A DNA stretch of 64,000 nt, from the NCBI RefSeq assembly GCF_900115395.1, contig NZ_FOWE01000005.1, positions 124,001-188,000 of the forward strand, given 5' to 3'. This document shows, one piece after another, positions 53,816 to 63,340 of the stretch. The notes below the pieces were generated by a model. It was given only the letters and a program-made list of their open reading frames with translations. It was not told the DNA's origin and did not search any database. The translations under genes and the position numbers were made by a program. The DNA is from Geodermatophilus obscurus. Lineage in GTDB: Bacteria; Actinomycetota; Actinomycetes; Mycobacteriales; Geodermatophilaceae. The first letter of the stretch is position 1. Each line of letters starts with the position of its first letter.

Positions 53816-55213
53816 TTGACCACCACCGACAGCCCCGAGGACCTCCTCGCCGGCCTAACCTTCCCGCCCGGCTTCGTCTTCGGCGCCGCCACTGCGGCCT
53901 ACCAGATCGAGGGCGCCGCCGACGAAGACGGCCGGGGCCGGTCGATCTGGGACACCTACAGCCACACCCCGGGCCGCACCTTCGGCGGCCACACCGGCGA
54001 CGTCGCCTGCGACCACTACCATCGCTACCGCGACGACGTCGCGCTGATGCGGGAGCTGGGCCTGTCGGCCTACCGCTTCTCGGTCTCCTGGCCGCGCGTG
54101 TTGCCCGAGGGTGCGGGCCGCGTGGAGCAGCGCGGCCTGGACTTCTACCGCCGGCTGGTCGACGAGCTGCTCGAGGCCGGCATCGACCCGTGGCTGACGC
54201 TCTACCACTGGGACCTGCCGCAGGCGCTGCAGGACCGCGGCGGCTGGGCCGACCGGGACACCGCCGCGCGGTTCGCCGACTACTCGGCCGTCGTCGTCGA
54301 CGCCCTCGGCGACCGGGTGCGGCACTGGTCGACGCTCAACGAGCCGATGTGCAGCTCGCTGATCGGCCACATGGCCGGTGCCCACGCCCCGGGCCTGCAG
54401 GACCCGGTCGCGGCCTCCCGGGCCGTCCACCACCTGCTGCTCGGGCACGGGCTGGCCGCGGGCCGGCTGCGGGCGGCCGGCGTCGAGTCGTTCGGCATCA
54501 CGCTGAACTTCACGCCGATGAGCCCGGCCACCGACTCGCCGGCCGACCTCGACGCCGCCCGCCGGCTCGACGGACAGCAGAACCGGATGTTCCTCGACCC
54601 GGTCGTCTCCGGCGCCTACCCGGCAGACGTCGTCGACGACCTCGCCGCCGCCGGCGCGCCCCTGCCGGTGCAGGACGGCGACCTGGAGATCATCGCCGCG
54701 CCGCTGGACTGGCTGGGTGTGAACTACTACTTCGAGCAGACCGTGCGCGCCGGTGCCCGCCCGGCGGACAAGCCGCCGACGTCGTTCATCGGCGGCGAGA
54801 ACGTCGTCGAGCTCGACCCCGAGGGCCCGACCACGACCATGGGCTGGGGCATCAGCCCGCGGGCCTTCACCGACCTGCTGCTGTGGCTGGGCGCGAAGGC
54901 GCCGGGCCTGCCGCTGATGATCACCGAGAACGGCTCGGCCTGGGACGACGTGGTCGACGCCGAAGGCGCGGTGCACGACCCCGAGCGGGTCGACTTCCTG
55001 CTCCGCCACCTGGCCGCCATGACCGCGGCGATCGAGCGCGGCGCCGACGTCCGCGGCTACTTCGCCTGGTCGCTCATGGACAACTTCGAGTGGGCCCGCG
55101 GGTACGCGCAGCGCTTCGGCCTGGTGCACGTCGACTACGACACCCAGCGACGCACGGTGAAGGACAGCGGGCGGGTCTACGCCGAGGTCCTGCGCCGCCA
55201 CCGCGAGGGCTGA
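53816..55213 (+). CDS. GH1 beta-glucosidase
   Basis: 465 residues, full length for glycoside hydrolase family 1. N-terminus FPPGFVFGAATAAYQIEGAA; acid/base Glu176 in TLNEPM; nucleophile Glu371 in ITENGSAW; WSLMDNFEWARGY near the end. No signal peptide, so it splits imported glucosides in the cytoplasm. TTG start with GAAGGAG 8 bases upstream. Confidence 0.95.
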   Translation: MTTTDSPEDLLAGLTFPPGFVFGAATAAYQIEGAADEDGRGRSIWDTYSHTPGRTFGGHTGDVACDHYHRYRDDVALMRELGLSAYRFSVSWPRVLPEGAGRVEQRGLDFYRRLVDELLEAGIDPWLTLYHWDLPQALQDRGGWADRDTAARFADYSAVVVDALGDRVRHWSTLNEPMCSSLIGHMAGAHAPGLQDPVAASRAVHHLLLGHGLAAGRLRAAGVESFGITLNFTPMSPATDSPADLDAARRLDGQQNRMFLDPVVSGAYPADVVDDLAAAGAPLPVQDGDLEIIAAPLDWLGVNYYFEQTVRAGARPADKPPTSFIGGENVVELDPEGPTTTMGWGISPRAFTDLLLWLGAKAPGLPLMITENGSAWDDVVDAEGAVHDPERVDFLLRHLAAMTAAIERGADVRGYFAWSLMDNFEWARGYAQRFGLVHVDYDTQRRTVKDSGRVYAEVLRRHREG

Positions 55214-56247
55214 TGGCCGGCCTGCCGGCGGGTCCCGTGCTCGACGACGGGGCCCGCGGGCGGGTGCTCACCTGCCTGCTGATCTGCCAGCGCCACTCGT
55301 GGGACCAGGGCCTGACGGCCGCGGTCCTCGACGGCGCGGGGGAGGCCGGGGCGCTGCGGGTCCTGGTCGACGACGCCGTCGCACGGCAGCTGCCCGACGG
55401 CCGGCTGGCCGAGCTCGACCCGGCGTGCAGCGTCAACGGCGGGGTCGTGGGGGAGTACGTGGACCGGGTGGCCGCCCGCCTCGGCGACCGGGAGCTCGCC
55501 GCCGCGGCCGCCCGCCAGCGCGACTGGCTGCTGCACCGGGCGCCCCGGGCCACCGACGGCACCCTGTTCCACCTGCTCGGCACGCGGGAGGTCTGGGCCG
55601 ACACCGTCTTCATGGTGGTGCCGCCGCTGGCCGCGGCCGGGCACGGCGACGCCGCGCTCGCCCAGCTGGACGGACACCGGGCCCGCCTGCGGCGACCCGA
55701 CGGGCTGTGGCGGGCCCGGTGGGACGAGGACGGCGGGCGGACGGCCGACGCCCGCGCCTGGGGCACCGGCAACGGCTGGGTCGCCGCCGCCCTGGCCCGG
55801 ACGGTGGGCCGGCTGACCGGTGCCGCCGGCGCCCGGGTGGCGGAGGAGGCCCGGGCACTCCTCGACGCCTGCCTGGCCCACCGGCGTGCCGACGGGACGC
55901 TCGGGGACGTGCTCGACGACGACACCTCGGACGCGGACACGGCGGTCGGCGCGATGCTGTCCTACGCCGCCCTCACCGGCGCCGCCGAGGGGTGGCTGCC
56001 GGAGTCCTACGCCGCGGCCGGACGGTCGCTGCTCGGCACGGTGGTGGCGAGCCTGGACGGGCTGGGACGGGTCTCCGGCGCGGCGGCGGCGCCCCGGTTC
56101 GACCGTCCGGGGCACTCGCCCGAGGCGCAGGCCTGGCTGCTCCTGGCCGACGCGGCGGCGCGGCGCGGTCAACGGCCCGGGACCAGCGCGACGACGTCGG
56201 CGGCGCAGCCCCAGGAGAGGGTGACGCCGGCGCCGCCGTGTCCGTAG
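55213..56247 (+). CDS. GH88/GH105-like unsaturated glycoside hydrolase
   Basis: 344 residues, alpha/alpha-barrel. Asp130 in EVWADTVFM and the WGTGNGW motif at 183-189 match the GH105 catalytic region, as in YteR (unsaturated rhamnogalacturonyl hydrolase). The ATG overlaps the GH1 stop (TGATG), so it is last in the sugar operon. Cytoplasmic. Substrate may be an unsaturated uronyl saccharide or another plant glycan piece. The last 79 bases overlap the convergent gene. Confidence 0.85.
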   Translation: MAGLPAGPVLDDGARGRVLTCLLICQRHSWDQGLTAAVLDGAGEAGALRVLVDDAVARQLPDGRLAELDPACSVNGGVVGEYVDRVAARLGDRELAAAAARQRDWLLHRAPRATDGTLFHLLGTREVWADTVFMVVPPLAAAGHGDAALAQLDGHRARLRRPDGLWRARWDEDGGRTADARAWGTGNGWVAAALARTVGRLTGAAGARVAEEARALLDACLAHRRADGTLGDVLDDDTSDADTAVGAMLSYAALTGAAEGWLPESYAAAGRSLLGTVVASLDGLGRVSGAAAAPRFDRPGHSPEAQAWLLLADAAARRGQRPGTSATTSAAQPQERVTPAPPCP

Positions 56248-57119
56248 CAGGCGACGACCGGACGGCCGGCCCGCTCGACGCGCTCGAGGCGCACGGTGGG
56301 CCGGCCCGGCCGCAGCCCGACCGCGCGGGAGAGCACGGGGGCGTCCCGCAGCTCGGGGACCAGCGCCCGCGCCCGCGCCAGGACGGCGGCCTCGACGCCG
56401 GGGTCCGGCTCGGTGCCGGTGGCGCCCTCGACGGCCGTGCCGCCGCAGACGACGTCGCGTCCGCGGGGCACGACGTAGGTCAGCCCGTCGGGCCCGTCCT
56501 CGTCGAGCACCCAGCCGGTCAGGCCGGGGTCGGCCAACCGCACCACCTGGCCCTGGACCGGGATCCCGCTGTCATCGCCGAGCAGGGGGCCGGAGGCCAG
56601 TCCGGCGGCCACCACGAGGACGTCGCCGGGGACGTCGTCGAGCCGGCCGACCCGCGTGCGCACGACCTCCACCCCGGCCGACCGGGCGGCTCCGGCCAGC
56701 CACGGCAGGTACCGGCCCGTGTCGACGACCGGCAGCGTGCAGCGGGTGCCGCGGGACGCCCCGGGCGGGAGCTCGGCGCCGGTCGCCGGCCGGTGCGGCA
56801 GCCCGCGGGTCCACCACAGGTCGGGCTCGGGGTCGCGGTGCACGACGGTGCCCGGCCGCAGGGTCACCCCGGTGGCCGGGTCGTCGGCGAGGGCGGTCCG
56901 CGACGCGGCGCCCCAGCGGAGCACCGCATCGGCCGGCGCCGCCCGGTAGGGGAACCACAGCGCCGCGGCCACGGCCGAGGTCGTCGCCTCCGGCGGGTCG
57001 GCCGCGTGCAGCCGCACCCGGTGACCGGCGCGGGCGAGCTCGAGCGCGCAGGTCAGGCCGACCACCCCGCCGCCGACGACGGCGACCCGCGGGTGCGGGC
57101 CGCCGTCGCCGGTGCTCAC
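56169..57119 (-). CDS. FAD-dependent D-amino-acid-oxidase-like enzyme
   Basis: 316 residues. FAD motif VAVVGGGVVGLTCALELARAG at 12, substrate/FAD segment YVVPRGRDVVCGGTAVEG near 220 and the C-terminal CYGHGGAGVTLSWG, which matches the D-amino acid oxidase signature. Oxidises a D-amino acid (or similar amine) to the oxo acid with hydrogen peroxide. GTG start. Ten bases downstream of aceE on the same strand. Confidence 0.87.
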   Translation of the reverse strand: MSTGDGGPHPRVAVVGGGVVGLTCALELARAGHRVRLHAADPPEATTSAVAAALWFPYRAAPADAVLRWGAASRTALADDPATGVTLRPGTVVHRDPEPDLWWTRGLPHRPATGAELPPGASRGTRCTLPVVDTGRYLPWLAGAARSAGVEVVRTRVGRLDDVPGDVLVVAAGLASGPLLGDDSGIPVQGQVVRLADPGLTGWVLDEDGPDGLTYVVPRGRDVVCGGTAVEGATGTEPDPGVEAAVLARARALVPELRDAPVLSRAVGLRPGRPTVRLERVERAGRPVVACYGHGGAGVTLSWGCAADVVALVPGR

Positions 57120-57129
57120 CTCGCGGTGC

Positions 57130-59928
57130 TCAGGTCGCGGGGCTGGGGTCCGTGCGCTCCTCGGCGGGCGCGGCCTGCACGTCGCCGATGCGGTACCTCT
57201 CCACCGCCTCGCGCACCTGGGCCCGGTCGACCAGGCCCCGGTCCGCCAGCGACGCGAGCACCCGGACGACGATCGACTCGGCGTCGACGTGGAAGTGCCG
57301 CCGCAGCGCCGGGCGGGTGTCGGACAGGCCGAACCCGTCGGTGCCCAGCGTCGCCATCCCGCCGGGGACGAACGGCGCGATGAGGTCGGGGACCGACTTC
57401 ATCCAGTCGGACACGGCGACGACCGGGCCGTCGGTGTCCTGGAGGCGCTGCGTCACGTACGGGATCTGCGGCTCCTCCTCCGGGTGCAGCAGGTTGTGCT
57501 CGGAGCACGCGTCGGCCTGCCGGCGCAGCTCGGTCCACGAGGTCACCGACCACACGTCGGCCGACACGCCCCAGTCCTCGCGCAGCAGCTCCTGGGCGCG
57601 CAACGCCCACGGCACCGCCACGCCGGAGGCCAGCACCTGCGCCCGGTGGCCCTCCCCGTGACCCGGGGCGTAGCGGTACATGCCGGCCAGCAGGCCCTGC
57701 ACGTCCAGCCCCTCCGGCTCGGCCGGCTGGTTGTACGGCTCGTTGTAGACGGTCAGGTAGTACATGACGTCGGGGCTGCGGTGCCCGCCCAGCGGCGCGC
57801 CCGGGTCCTCGCCGTACATGCGCAGCAGCGCGTCGCGGGTGATGTGCCCGACCTCGAAGGAGAACGCCGGGTCGTAGGACACCACCGCCGGGTTGGTGTG
57901 CGCCAGCAGCAGCGAGTGGCCGTCCTCGTGCTGCAGGCCCTCGCCGTTGAGCGTCGTCCGGCCCGCGGTGGCGCCGAGGACGAACCCGCGGGTCATCTGG
58001 TCGGCGGCGGCCCAGAACGAGTCACCGGTCCGCTGGAACCCGAACATCGAGTAGAAGATGTAGATCGGGATCATCGGCTCGCCGTGCGTGGAGTACGAGG
58101 TGCCGGCGGCGGTGAACGACGCCGTCGAGCCGGCCTCGTTGATGCCCTCGTGCAGGATCACGCCCGACTCGGACTCCTTGTAGGTGAGCATCAGCTCGCG
58201 GTCGACCGAGGTGTAGCGCTGACCGGCCGGGTTGTAGATCTTCTGCGACGGGAAGAGGGAGTCCATCCCGAACGTGCGGGCCTCGTCGGGGATGATCGGC
58301 ACGAAGCGCGGGCCGAGCTCCTTGTCCTTCAGCAGCTCCTTGAGCAGCCGGACGAACGCCATCGTCGTCGCGACCTCCTGCTTGCCGGAGCCGCGGCGCA
58401 GGACGTCGAGGGCCTTGTCGTCGGGCGCCTTCAGCGTCTTGAACTCCGCCCGGCGGCGCGGCACCGCACCGCCGAGGGCCCGGCGCCGCTCGAGCATGTA
58501 CTGCATCTCGTCGGAGGCCGGGTCGGGCTTGTAGTAGGGCGGCAGGGTCTTGTCCAACGCCTCGTCGGGGATGGGCAGGTAGAGCCGGTCGCGGAAGGCG
58601 GCGAGGTCCTCGGCGGTCAGCTTCTTCATCTGGTGGGTGGAGTTGCGGCCCTCGAAGTGGCTGCCCAGCGTCCAGCCCTTGATGGTCTTGGCGAGGATGA
58701 CCGTCGGCTGGCCCTTGTGCTCCACGGCGGCCTTGAACGCCGCGTAGACCTTGCGGTAGTCGTGCCCGCCGCGGGAGAGGTCCCAGACCTCCTTGTCGCT
58801 CATGTGCTCCACGAGCTTGCGGGTGCGCGGGTCGCGGCCGAAGAAGTGCTCGCGCACGAAGGCGCCGTCCTCGGCCTTGTAGGTCTGGTAGTCGCCGTCG
58901 GGCGTGGAGTTCATGAGGTTGACCAGCGCGCCGTCGCGGTCGGCGGCCAGCAGCGGGTCCCACTCCCGGCCCCAGATCACCTTGACGACGTTCCAGCCGG
59001 CGCCGCGGAAGAACGACTCCAGCTCCTGGATGACCTTGCCGTTGCCCCGCACGGGGCCGTCGAGCCGCTGCAGGTTGCAGTTGACGACGAAGGTGAGGTT
59101 GTCCAGCTCCTCGCGGGCGGCCAGGCCGATCACGCCCAGCGACTCCGGCTCGTCCATCTCGCCGTCGCCGAGAAAGGCCCAGACGTGCTGGTCGGAGGTG
59201 TCCTTGATGCCGCGCGCGTGCAGGTAGCGGTTGAACCGGGCCTGGTAGATCGCGTTCATCGGGCCCAGGCCCATGGAGACGCTGGGGAACTCCCAGAAGT
59301 CGGGCATGAGGCGCGGGTGCGGGTAGGACGACAGCCCGCCGCCGGGGTGGCTGACCTCCTGCCGGAAGCCGTCGAGCTGCTCCTCGGTGAGGCGGCCCTC
59401 GAGGAAGGCGCGGGCGTAGATGCCGGGGGAGGCGTGACCCTGGAACCAGATCTGGTCGCCGCCGCCGGGGTGGTCCTTGCCGCGGAAGAAGTGGTTGAAG
59501 CCCACCTCGTAGAGCGAGGCGGAGCTGGCGTAGGAGGAGATGTGGCCGCCGACGCCGATCCCCGGCCGCTGCGCGCGGTGGACCATGATCGCGGCGTTCC
59601 ACCGGATGTAGGCGCGGATGCGCCGCTCGGTGTCCTCGTCACCGGGGAAGTAGGGCTCCCGCTCCGGCGGGATGGTGTTGATGTAGTCGGTGCTGCGCAG
59701 TGCCGGCACGCCCACCTGCTGCTCACGGCTGCGCTGCAGCATCTTGAGCATCAGGTAGCGGGCGCGCCCGCGGCCTGCGTGCTCGACGACGCTGTCGAGC
59801 GACTCCACCCACTCCTGGGTCTCGTCGGGATCGGTGTCGACCAACTGGCTGGGGAGCCCGTCGGTGATGACCGCGCGGGGCTGGCCGGCGTCGCGGGTGG
59901 GGTCGCCACCCTGCTGCGGTGCGCTCAT
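57130..59928 (-). CDS. aceE: Pyruvate dehydrogenase E1, homodimeric type
   Basis: 932 residues. Thiamine diphosphate enzyme that decarboxylates pyruvate in the pyruvate dehydrogenase complex. Signatures: [30 protein letters not shown] with the ThDP/Mg motif ending [15 protein letters not shown], and the C-terminal [15 protein letters not shown], all as in AceE. E2 and E3 genes are not nearby. The ATG at 59928 fits the family; the open frame upstream is unrelated. Confidence 0.97.
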   Translation of the reverse strand: MSAPQQGGDPTRDAGQPRAVITDGLPSQLVDTDPDETQEWVESLDSVVEHAGRGRARYLMLKMLQRSREQQVGVPALRSTDYINTIPPEREPYFPGDEDTERRIRAYIRWNAAIMVHRAQRPGIGVGGHISSYASSASLYEVGFNHFFRGKDHPGGGDQIWFQGHASPGIYARAFLEGRLTEEQLDGFRQEVSHPGGGLSSYPHPRLMPDFWEFPSVSMGLGPMNAIYQARFNRYLHARGIKDTSDQHVWAFLGDGEMDEPESLGVIGLAAREELDNLTFVVNCNLQRLDGPVRGNGKVIQELESFFRGAGWNVVKVIWGREWDPLLAADRDGALVNLMNSTPDGDYQTYKAEDGAFVREHFFGRDPRTRKLVEHMSDKEVWDLSRGGHDYRKVYAAFKAAVEHKGQPTVILAKTIKGWTLGSHFEGRNSTHQMKKLTAEDLAAFRDRLYLPIPDEALDKTLPPYYKPDPASDEMQYMLERRRALGGAVPRRRAEFKTLKAPDDKALDVLRRGSGKQEVATTMAFVRLLKELLKDKELGPRFVPIIPDEARTFGMDSLFPSQKIYNPAGQRYTSVDRELMLTYKESESGVILHEGINEAGSTASFTAAGTSYSTHGEPMIPIYIFYSMFGFQRTGDSFWAAADQMTRGFVLGATAGRTTLNGEGLQHEDGHSLLLAHTNPAVVSYDPAFSFEVGHITRDALLRMYGEDPGAPLGGHRSPDVMYYLTVYNEPYNQPAEPEGLDVQGLLAGMYRYAPGHGEGHRAQVLASGVAVPWALRAQELLREDWGVSADVWSVTSWTELRRQADACSEHNLLHPEEEPQIPYVTQRLQDTDGPVVAVSDWMKSVPDLIAPFVPGGMATLGTDGFGLSDTRPALRRHFHVDAESIVVRVLASLADRGLVDRAQVREAVERYRIGDVQAAPAEERTDPSPAT

Positions 59929-60031
59929 GGCCCCATCGTCTCGCGTTCCCCGCCCCGGCGTCACCTGATGGTGGCGAAGACCCAGGGCCGCCACGCCGAC
60001 GACGGCACCCGCGCGCCTCCCCGTGGACCGC

Positions 60032-60059
60032 TTGCGCCTGACCAGGCATGCCCTACGCT
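60032..60059 (+). promoter_or_regulatory. Sigma-70-like promoter for the DUF3052 unit
   Basis: TTGCGC (60032-60037) and TACGCT (60054-60059) with a 16-base spacer. It would start transcription near 60066, 50 bases before a small leader frame. It lies in the 325-base gap between divergent aceE and DUF3052 genes. Confidence 0.5.
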
Positions 60060-60116
60060 CCTGCCCACGCGCACCGACGTCGTCGGCGCCGCACGTCCGG
60101 GCTCGAGAGGGGTGAC

Positions 60117-60257
60117 ATGACCAGGCAGCGGGTGGCATCCCCGCCGGTCGTGTCCGTCGTCGGCCCGCACACCCCCCACGCGCCCGGGTGCCGGTGCCGC
60201 GTGCCCGCCGGCCCGGGGTCGGCCACCACCGGACCTCTGGAGGAACAGCAGGGATGA
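60117..60257 (+). CDS. Possible 46-residue leader peptide upstream of DUF3052
   Basis: ATG with GAGAGGGG 6-7 bases upstream; the frame encodes 46 residues including [14 protein letters not shown], and its TGA overlaps the DUF3052 ATG by 4 bases (ATGA). The coupling suggests a translated leader, perhaps regulatory. No family recognised; a chance frame is possible. Confidence 0.35.
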   Translation: MTRQRVASPPVVSVVGPHTPHAPGCRCRVPAGPGSATTGPLEEQQG

Positions 60258-60679
60258 GCGTCGACTCGGGCAGCGCCAGCATGGCGGCCCGGCTGGGGAT
60301 CAAGCCGGGCATGGTCGTGCAGGAGCTCGGCTGGGACGAGGACGCCGACGAGGACCTGCGCGACTCCATCGTCGAGGTCTCCGGCAGCGACATGGTCGAC
60401 GAGGACACCGACGAGGTGGCCGACGTCGTCCTCCTGTGGTGGCGCGAGGACGACGGCGACCTGGTCGACGCGCTCGTCGACGCGATCGCCTCCCTGGCCG
60501 ACGACGGCGTCGTCTGGCTGCTGGTGCCGAAGTCCGGGCGTCCCGGCCACGTCGAGCCCGGCGACGTCACCGAGGCCGCGCCCACCGCGGGCCTGGCCCA
60601 GACCAGCAGCATCTCGGCGGCCAAGGACTGGTCGGGCATCCGGCTGGTCACCCCGAAGACCGCGCGCACCCGCCGCTGA
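60254..60679 (+). CDS. DUF3052-family protein
   Basis: 141 residues. [21 protein letters not shown] and [20 protein letters not shown] are typical of DUF3052. In Mycobacterium tuberculosis the homologue (Rv2239c, as I recall) lies next to ahpE and aceE, as here. Function unknown. ATG with GGAGG 11 bases upstream. Confidence 0.9.
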   Translation: MSVDSGSASMAARLGIKPGMVVQELGWDEDADEDLRDSIVEVSGSDMVDEDTDEVADVVLLWWREDDGDLVDALVDAIASLADDGVVWLLVPKSGRPGHVEPGDVTEAAPTAGLAQTSSISAAKDWSGIRLVTPKTARTRR

Positions 60680-60773
60680 AGGACCCCGTCCTCCTCGTCC
60701 CTCGCCAGCTCGGGACGAGCCTCTGGACGGGGCCGTTCCATGGCGTCACCGGGAGTGGGGCACGATCGGGCGC

Positions 60774-61235
60774 ATGAGTCTCTCCGTCGGTGACGTCGCG
60801 CCCGAGTTCAGCCTCCCGGACTCCGACCGCCAGGTCGTCTCCCTCGCCGAGTTGCGCGGCGCGCCCGTGCTGGTCGTCTTCTACCCCTTCGCCTTCTCCG
60901 GCATCTGCACCGGCGAGCTGTGCCAGCTGCGCGACGAGCTCGCCACCTACACCGACGCCGGCGTGCGGGTGGTCGCCATCAGCACCGACCCGGTGTTCAG
61001 CCTCAAGGCCTGGAAGGCGCAGGAGGGCTTCGAGTTCCCCCTGCTCAGCGACTTCTGGCCGCACGGTGCGACCGCGCAGGCCTACGGCGTCTTCAACGAC
61101 AAGGCCGGCATGGCCCTGCGCGGGACGTTCCTCGTCGACGCCGACGGGAAGGTCGCCTTCGCCGAGGTCAACCAGCCCGGCGACGCGCGCGAGCAGTCCG
61201 GCTGGAAGGACGCCGTCGCCGAGCTCGCCGCCTAG
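60774..61235 (+). CDS. ahpE: AhpE-type peroxiredoxin
   Basis: 153 residues. Reduces peroxides through the peroxidatic Cys45 in [10 protein letters not shown]; Cys50 nearby could form a disulfide. [18 protein letters not shown] matches the one-Cys AhpE group of mycobacteria. Partner reductant may be mycothiol/mycoredoxin. Downstream of DUF3052 and just before tRNA-Val. Confidence 0.92.
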   Translation: MSLSVGDVAPEFSLPDSDRQVVSLAELRGAPVLVVFYPFAFSGICTGELCQLRDELATYTDAGVRVVAISTDPVFSLKAWKAQEGFEFPLLSDFWPHGATAQAYGVFNDKAGMALRGTFLVDADGKVAFAEVNQPGDAREQSGWKDAVAELAA

Positions 61236-61247
61236 GCTGGGCCGGCG

Positions 61248-61319
61248 GGGCGCGTAGCTCAGCGGGAGAGCTCTCGCCTTACAAGCGAGCGGTCGCAGGT
61301 TCGATCCCTGCCGCGCCCA
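61248..61319 (+). tRNA. tRNA-Val (anticodon TAC)
   Basis: 72 bases. Acceptor GGGCGCG/CGCGCCC, D-arm TAGCTCAGCGGGAGAGCT, anticodon stem CTCGC/GCGAG with loop CTTACAA, T-arm CGCAGG-TTCGATC-CCTGCC. Discriminator A; CCA is not fully encoded (ACC follows). Confidence 0.95.
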
Positions 61320-61399
61320 CCCTCGTCCGACTCCGACGGCCGGCCACCCGACCGGCCGGGCGTCGGCGGACGCGCGCGGTGGTCGACGCGAGGCCGACG

Positions 61400-62194
61400 T
61401 CAGGCCGCGGCGGCGAAGACGGGCGGCGGGACGTCGGGCCGGGGGAACGCCGGCCGCAGCGCGAGCGGCGAGCGGAACGGGCGCCACACACCCTCGGGCT
61501 GGGCGAGCCGGTCGGCGACGGCGTAGATGACCGCCGGGTGGTGCCCCATGCCGAGGTGGCTGGCGTACACGGCGATGTTCTCCGACCGCGGGGAGAGCCG
61601 GTCCAGGCAGGCCTGCCAGGCGACGATGCCGTCCTGGTGGGAGTAGATCGACGTCGACGGCACCTGCAGCGGCGTCGCCTCGCTCTCCAGCGGCAGCGAG
61701 CGCCGCTCCACGTGCAGGTGCGCGTAGCGCTCGAACACCTTGTGCGCGCGGGTCTGGCTGTCCGACCGCAGCGCGAACGGACTGCCGAGGGTGATGACCT
61801 GGCGGACGGAGTCCGGCGTCCGGCGGGCCAGGTCGCGGGCGAAGATGCCGCCCAGGCTCTGCCCGACGAGGCTGACCGGCCGGCCGTAGCGCTCGCCGAG
61901 GTCCTCGATGCGCCGGCTCATGCCGTCGACGCACTCCGCGGTCGGCCCGATGTTGCGGCCCAGGCGCCAGCCGTGGACGCGGTAGCCCAGCCGGCGCAGC
62001 ACCCGCCGCAGCGTCAGCGTGGACATGTCGTCGGCCATGAGGCCGGGCAGCACCAGCACGGGGTGCCCGTCCCCGGCCGGCAGCCGGGGGAGCAGCGGCC
62101 GGGCCGCGAGGTAGAGGCCGTAGTCGGCGCACGCGCGGCCGACCTCGGTCAGGTACAGCGGCAACCCCGGGCCCTCGAACTGCTGTCGTGCCAC
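61400..62194 (-). CDS. Alpha/beta-hydrolase (lipase/esterase-like), paralogue B
   Basis: 264 residues from a GTG at 62194 with GAGGAGGAC upstream. Nucleophile elbow GQSLGG with Ser113; oxyanion strand VLVLPGLMADD; His in YASHLGMGHHP. Motif order and spacing match paralogue A at 7703-8494. No signal peptide in the chosen frame. Substrate unknown. Confidence 0.85.
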   Translation of the reverse strand: MARQQFEGPGLPLYLTEVGRACADYGLYLAARPLLPRLPAGDGHPVLVLPGLMADDMSTLTLRRVLRRLGYRVHGWRLGRNIGPTAECVDGMSRRIEDLGERYGRPVSLVGQSLGGIFARDLARRTPDSVRQVITLGSPFALRSDSQTRAHKVFERYAHLHVERRSLPLESEATPLQVPSTSIYSHQDGIVAWQACLDRLSPRSENIAVYASHLGMGHHPAVIYAVADRLAQPEGVWRPFRSPLALRPAFPRPDVPPPVFAAAA

Positions 62195-62428
62195 GTCGTC
62201 CTCCTCGCCGGCCGTCCGTGGCCTCTCTTCGACCAGCGACCGCCGCCTCTCCCGGTACCACTGTGGAGCTACGGTCACACCTGACTGTGACAGGACACGG
62301 TAACGATCGTGGCGCAGACCACAGCCGTCCCGGGAGTCCCATCAGCACGGCGGCGGGCGGCCCGGGCGGGGGCGTGGAACCGTACGGACGGCGCCGCGCG
62401 GGCGCCGACGGGGACAGGAGGACGGCGC

Positions 62429-63340
62429 GTGGAGCAGGCTCCCGGCACGAGCAGGACGATCGACCTCGGCGGTCCGGTGCACCTCGTGGACTACGGCGGT
62501 GCCGACGACGGTCCCGCCGTCGTCCTGGTGCACGGCCTGGGCGGGTCGCACGGCAACTGGGACCTGCTGGCGCCGCTGCTGACGCCGTCGGCCCGGGTGT
62601 GGGCGCTGGACCTGCCCGGCTTCGGCCGCAGTGAGCCCGGGGAGCGCCGGGCCACCGTGCAGGCCAACGTCGGGGTGCTGCAGCGCTTCCTGCGCGAGGT
62701 CGTGGGGGAGCCGGTGGTGCTCGTCGGCAACTCGATGGGCGGGATGATCTCGCTGTTCACCGCGGCCGCCGCGCCCGACGCCGTCCGGGCGCTCGTGCTG
62801 CTCGACCCGGCGCTGCCCGGCGGCCGTCGCCGGCTCGACCCGCTGGTCGCGGCCACCTTCGCCCTCTACGCAGTCCCCGGCATCGGGGAGCGGGTCCTGT
62901 CGCTGCGGCGGTCCCGGCAGACCCCGCTGACCCGCGTGCGCACGATGCTGCAGCTCGTGGGCGTGGATCCGGACACGCTGCCGGCCCCGGTGGTCGACCG
63001 GGCGGTGACGCTGCTCGAGCAGCGCGGGGACGTCGCCGGCATGGACCGGGCGTTCCTCACCGCCGCCCGGTCGCTGCTGCGGATCCTGCTCGACCCGCGC
63101 CGCTACCGGGCGGCCATGGCGCGGGTGACCGCACCGGTGCTGCTCGTGCAGGGCGACGTCGACCGGCTGGTGCCCGTCGGCGCCGCCCGGGAGACCGCCC
63201 GGCAGAACCCCGGCTGGCGGTACGAGGAGTTGGCCGGGGTCGGGCACGTGCCGCAGCTGCAGGTGCCCGACCGCCTGGCCGGCCTGGTGCTCGCCTGGCT
63301 CGACGAGGTCGCCGTCAGCGGGTCCGCAGCTCGGTCTTGA
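62429..63340 (+). CDS. Alpha/beta-hydrolase
   Basis: 303 residues. VVLVHGLGGSHGNWDLLAP, nucleophile GNSMGG with Ser102, Asp in LVQGDVDRLVP and His in GVGHVPQLQ complete the triad. GTG at 62429 with AGGAGG 9 bases upstream; a longer frame upstream lacks similarity. Could act on a lactone, ester or ring-cleavage product. The end overlaps the acyl-CoA ligase by 26 bases. Confidence 0.88.
   Translation: MEQAPGTSRTIDLGGPVHLVDYGGADDGPAVVLVHGLGGSHGNWDLLAPLLTPSARVWALDLPGFGRSEPGERRATVQANVGVLQRFLREVVGEPVVLVGNSMGGMISLFTAAAAPDAVRALVLLDPALPGGRRRLDPLVAATFALYAVPGIGERVLSLRRSRQTPLTRVRTMLQLVGVDPDTLPAPVVDRAVTLLEQRGDVAGMDRAFLTAARSLLRILLDPRRYRAAMARVTAPVLLVQGDVDRLVPVGAARETARQNPGWRYEELAGVGHVPQLQVPDRLAGLVLAWLDEVAVSGSAARS

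Noticed and set aside
57112..60120. 1002-residue open frame on the plus strand
   Set aside because: Antisense of aceE, whose motifs on the minus strand are unmistakable.
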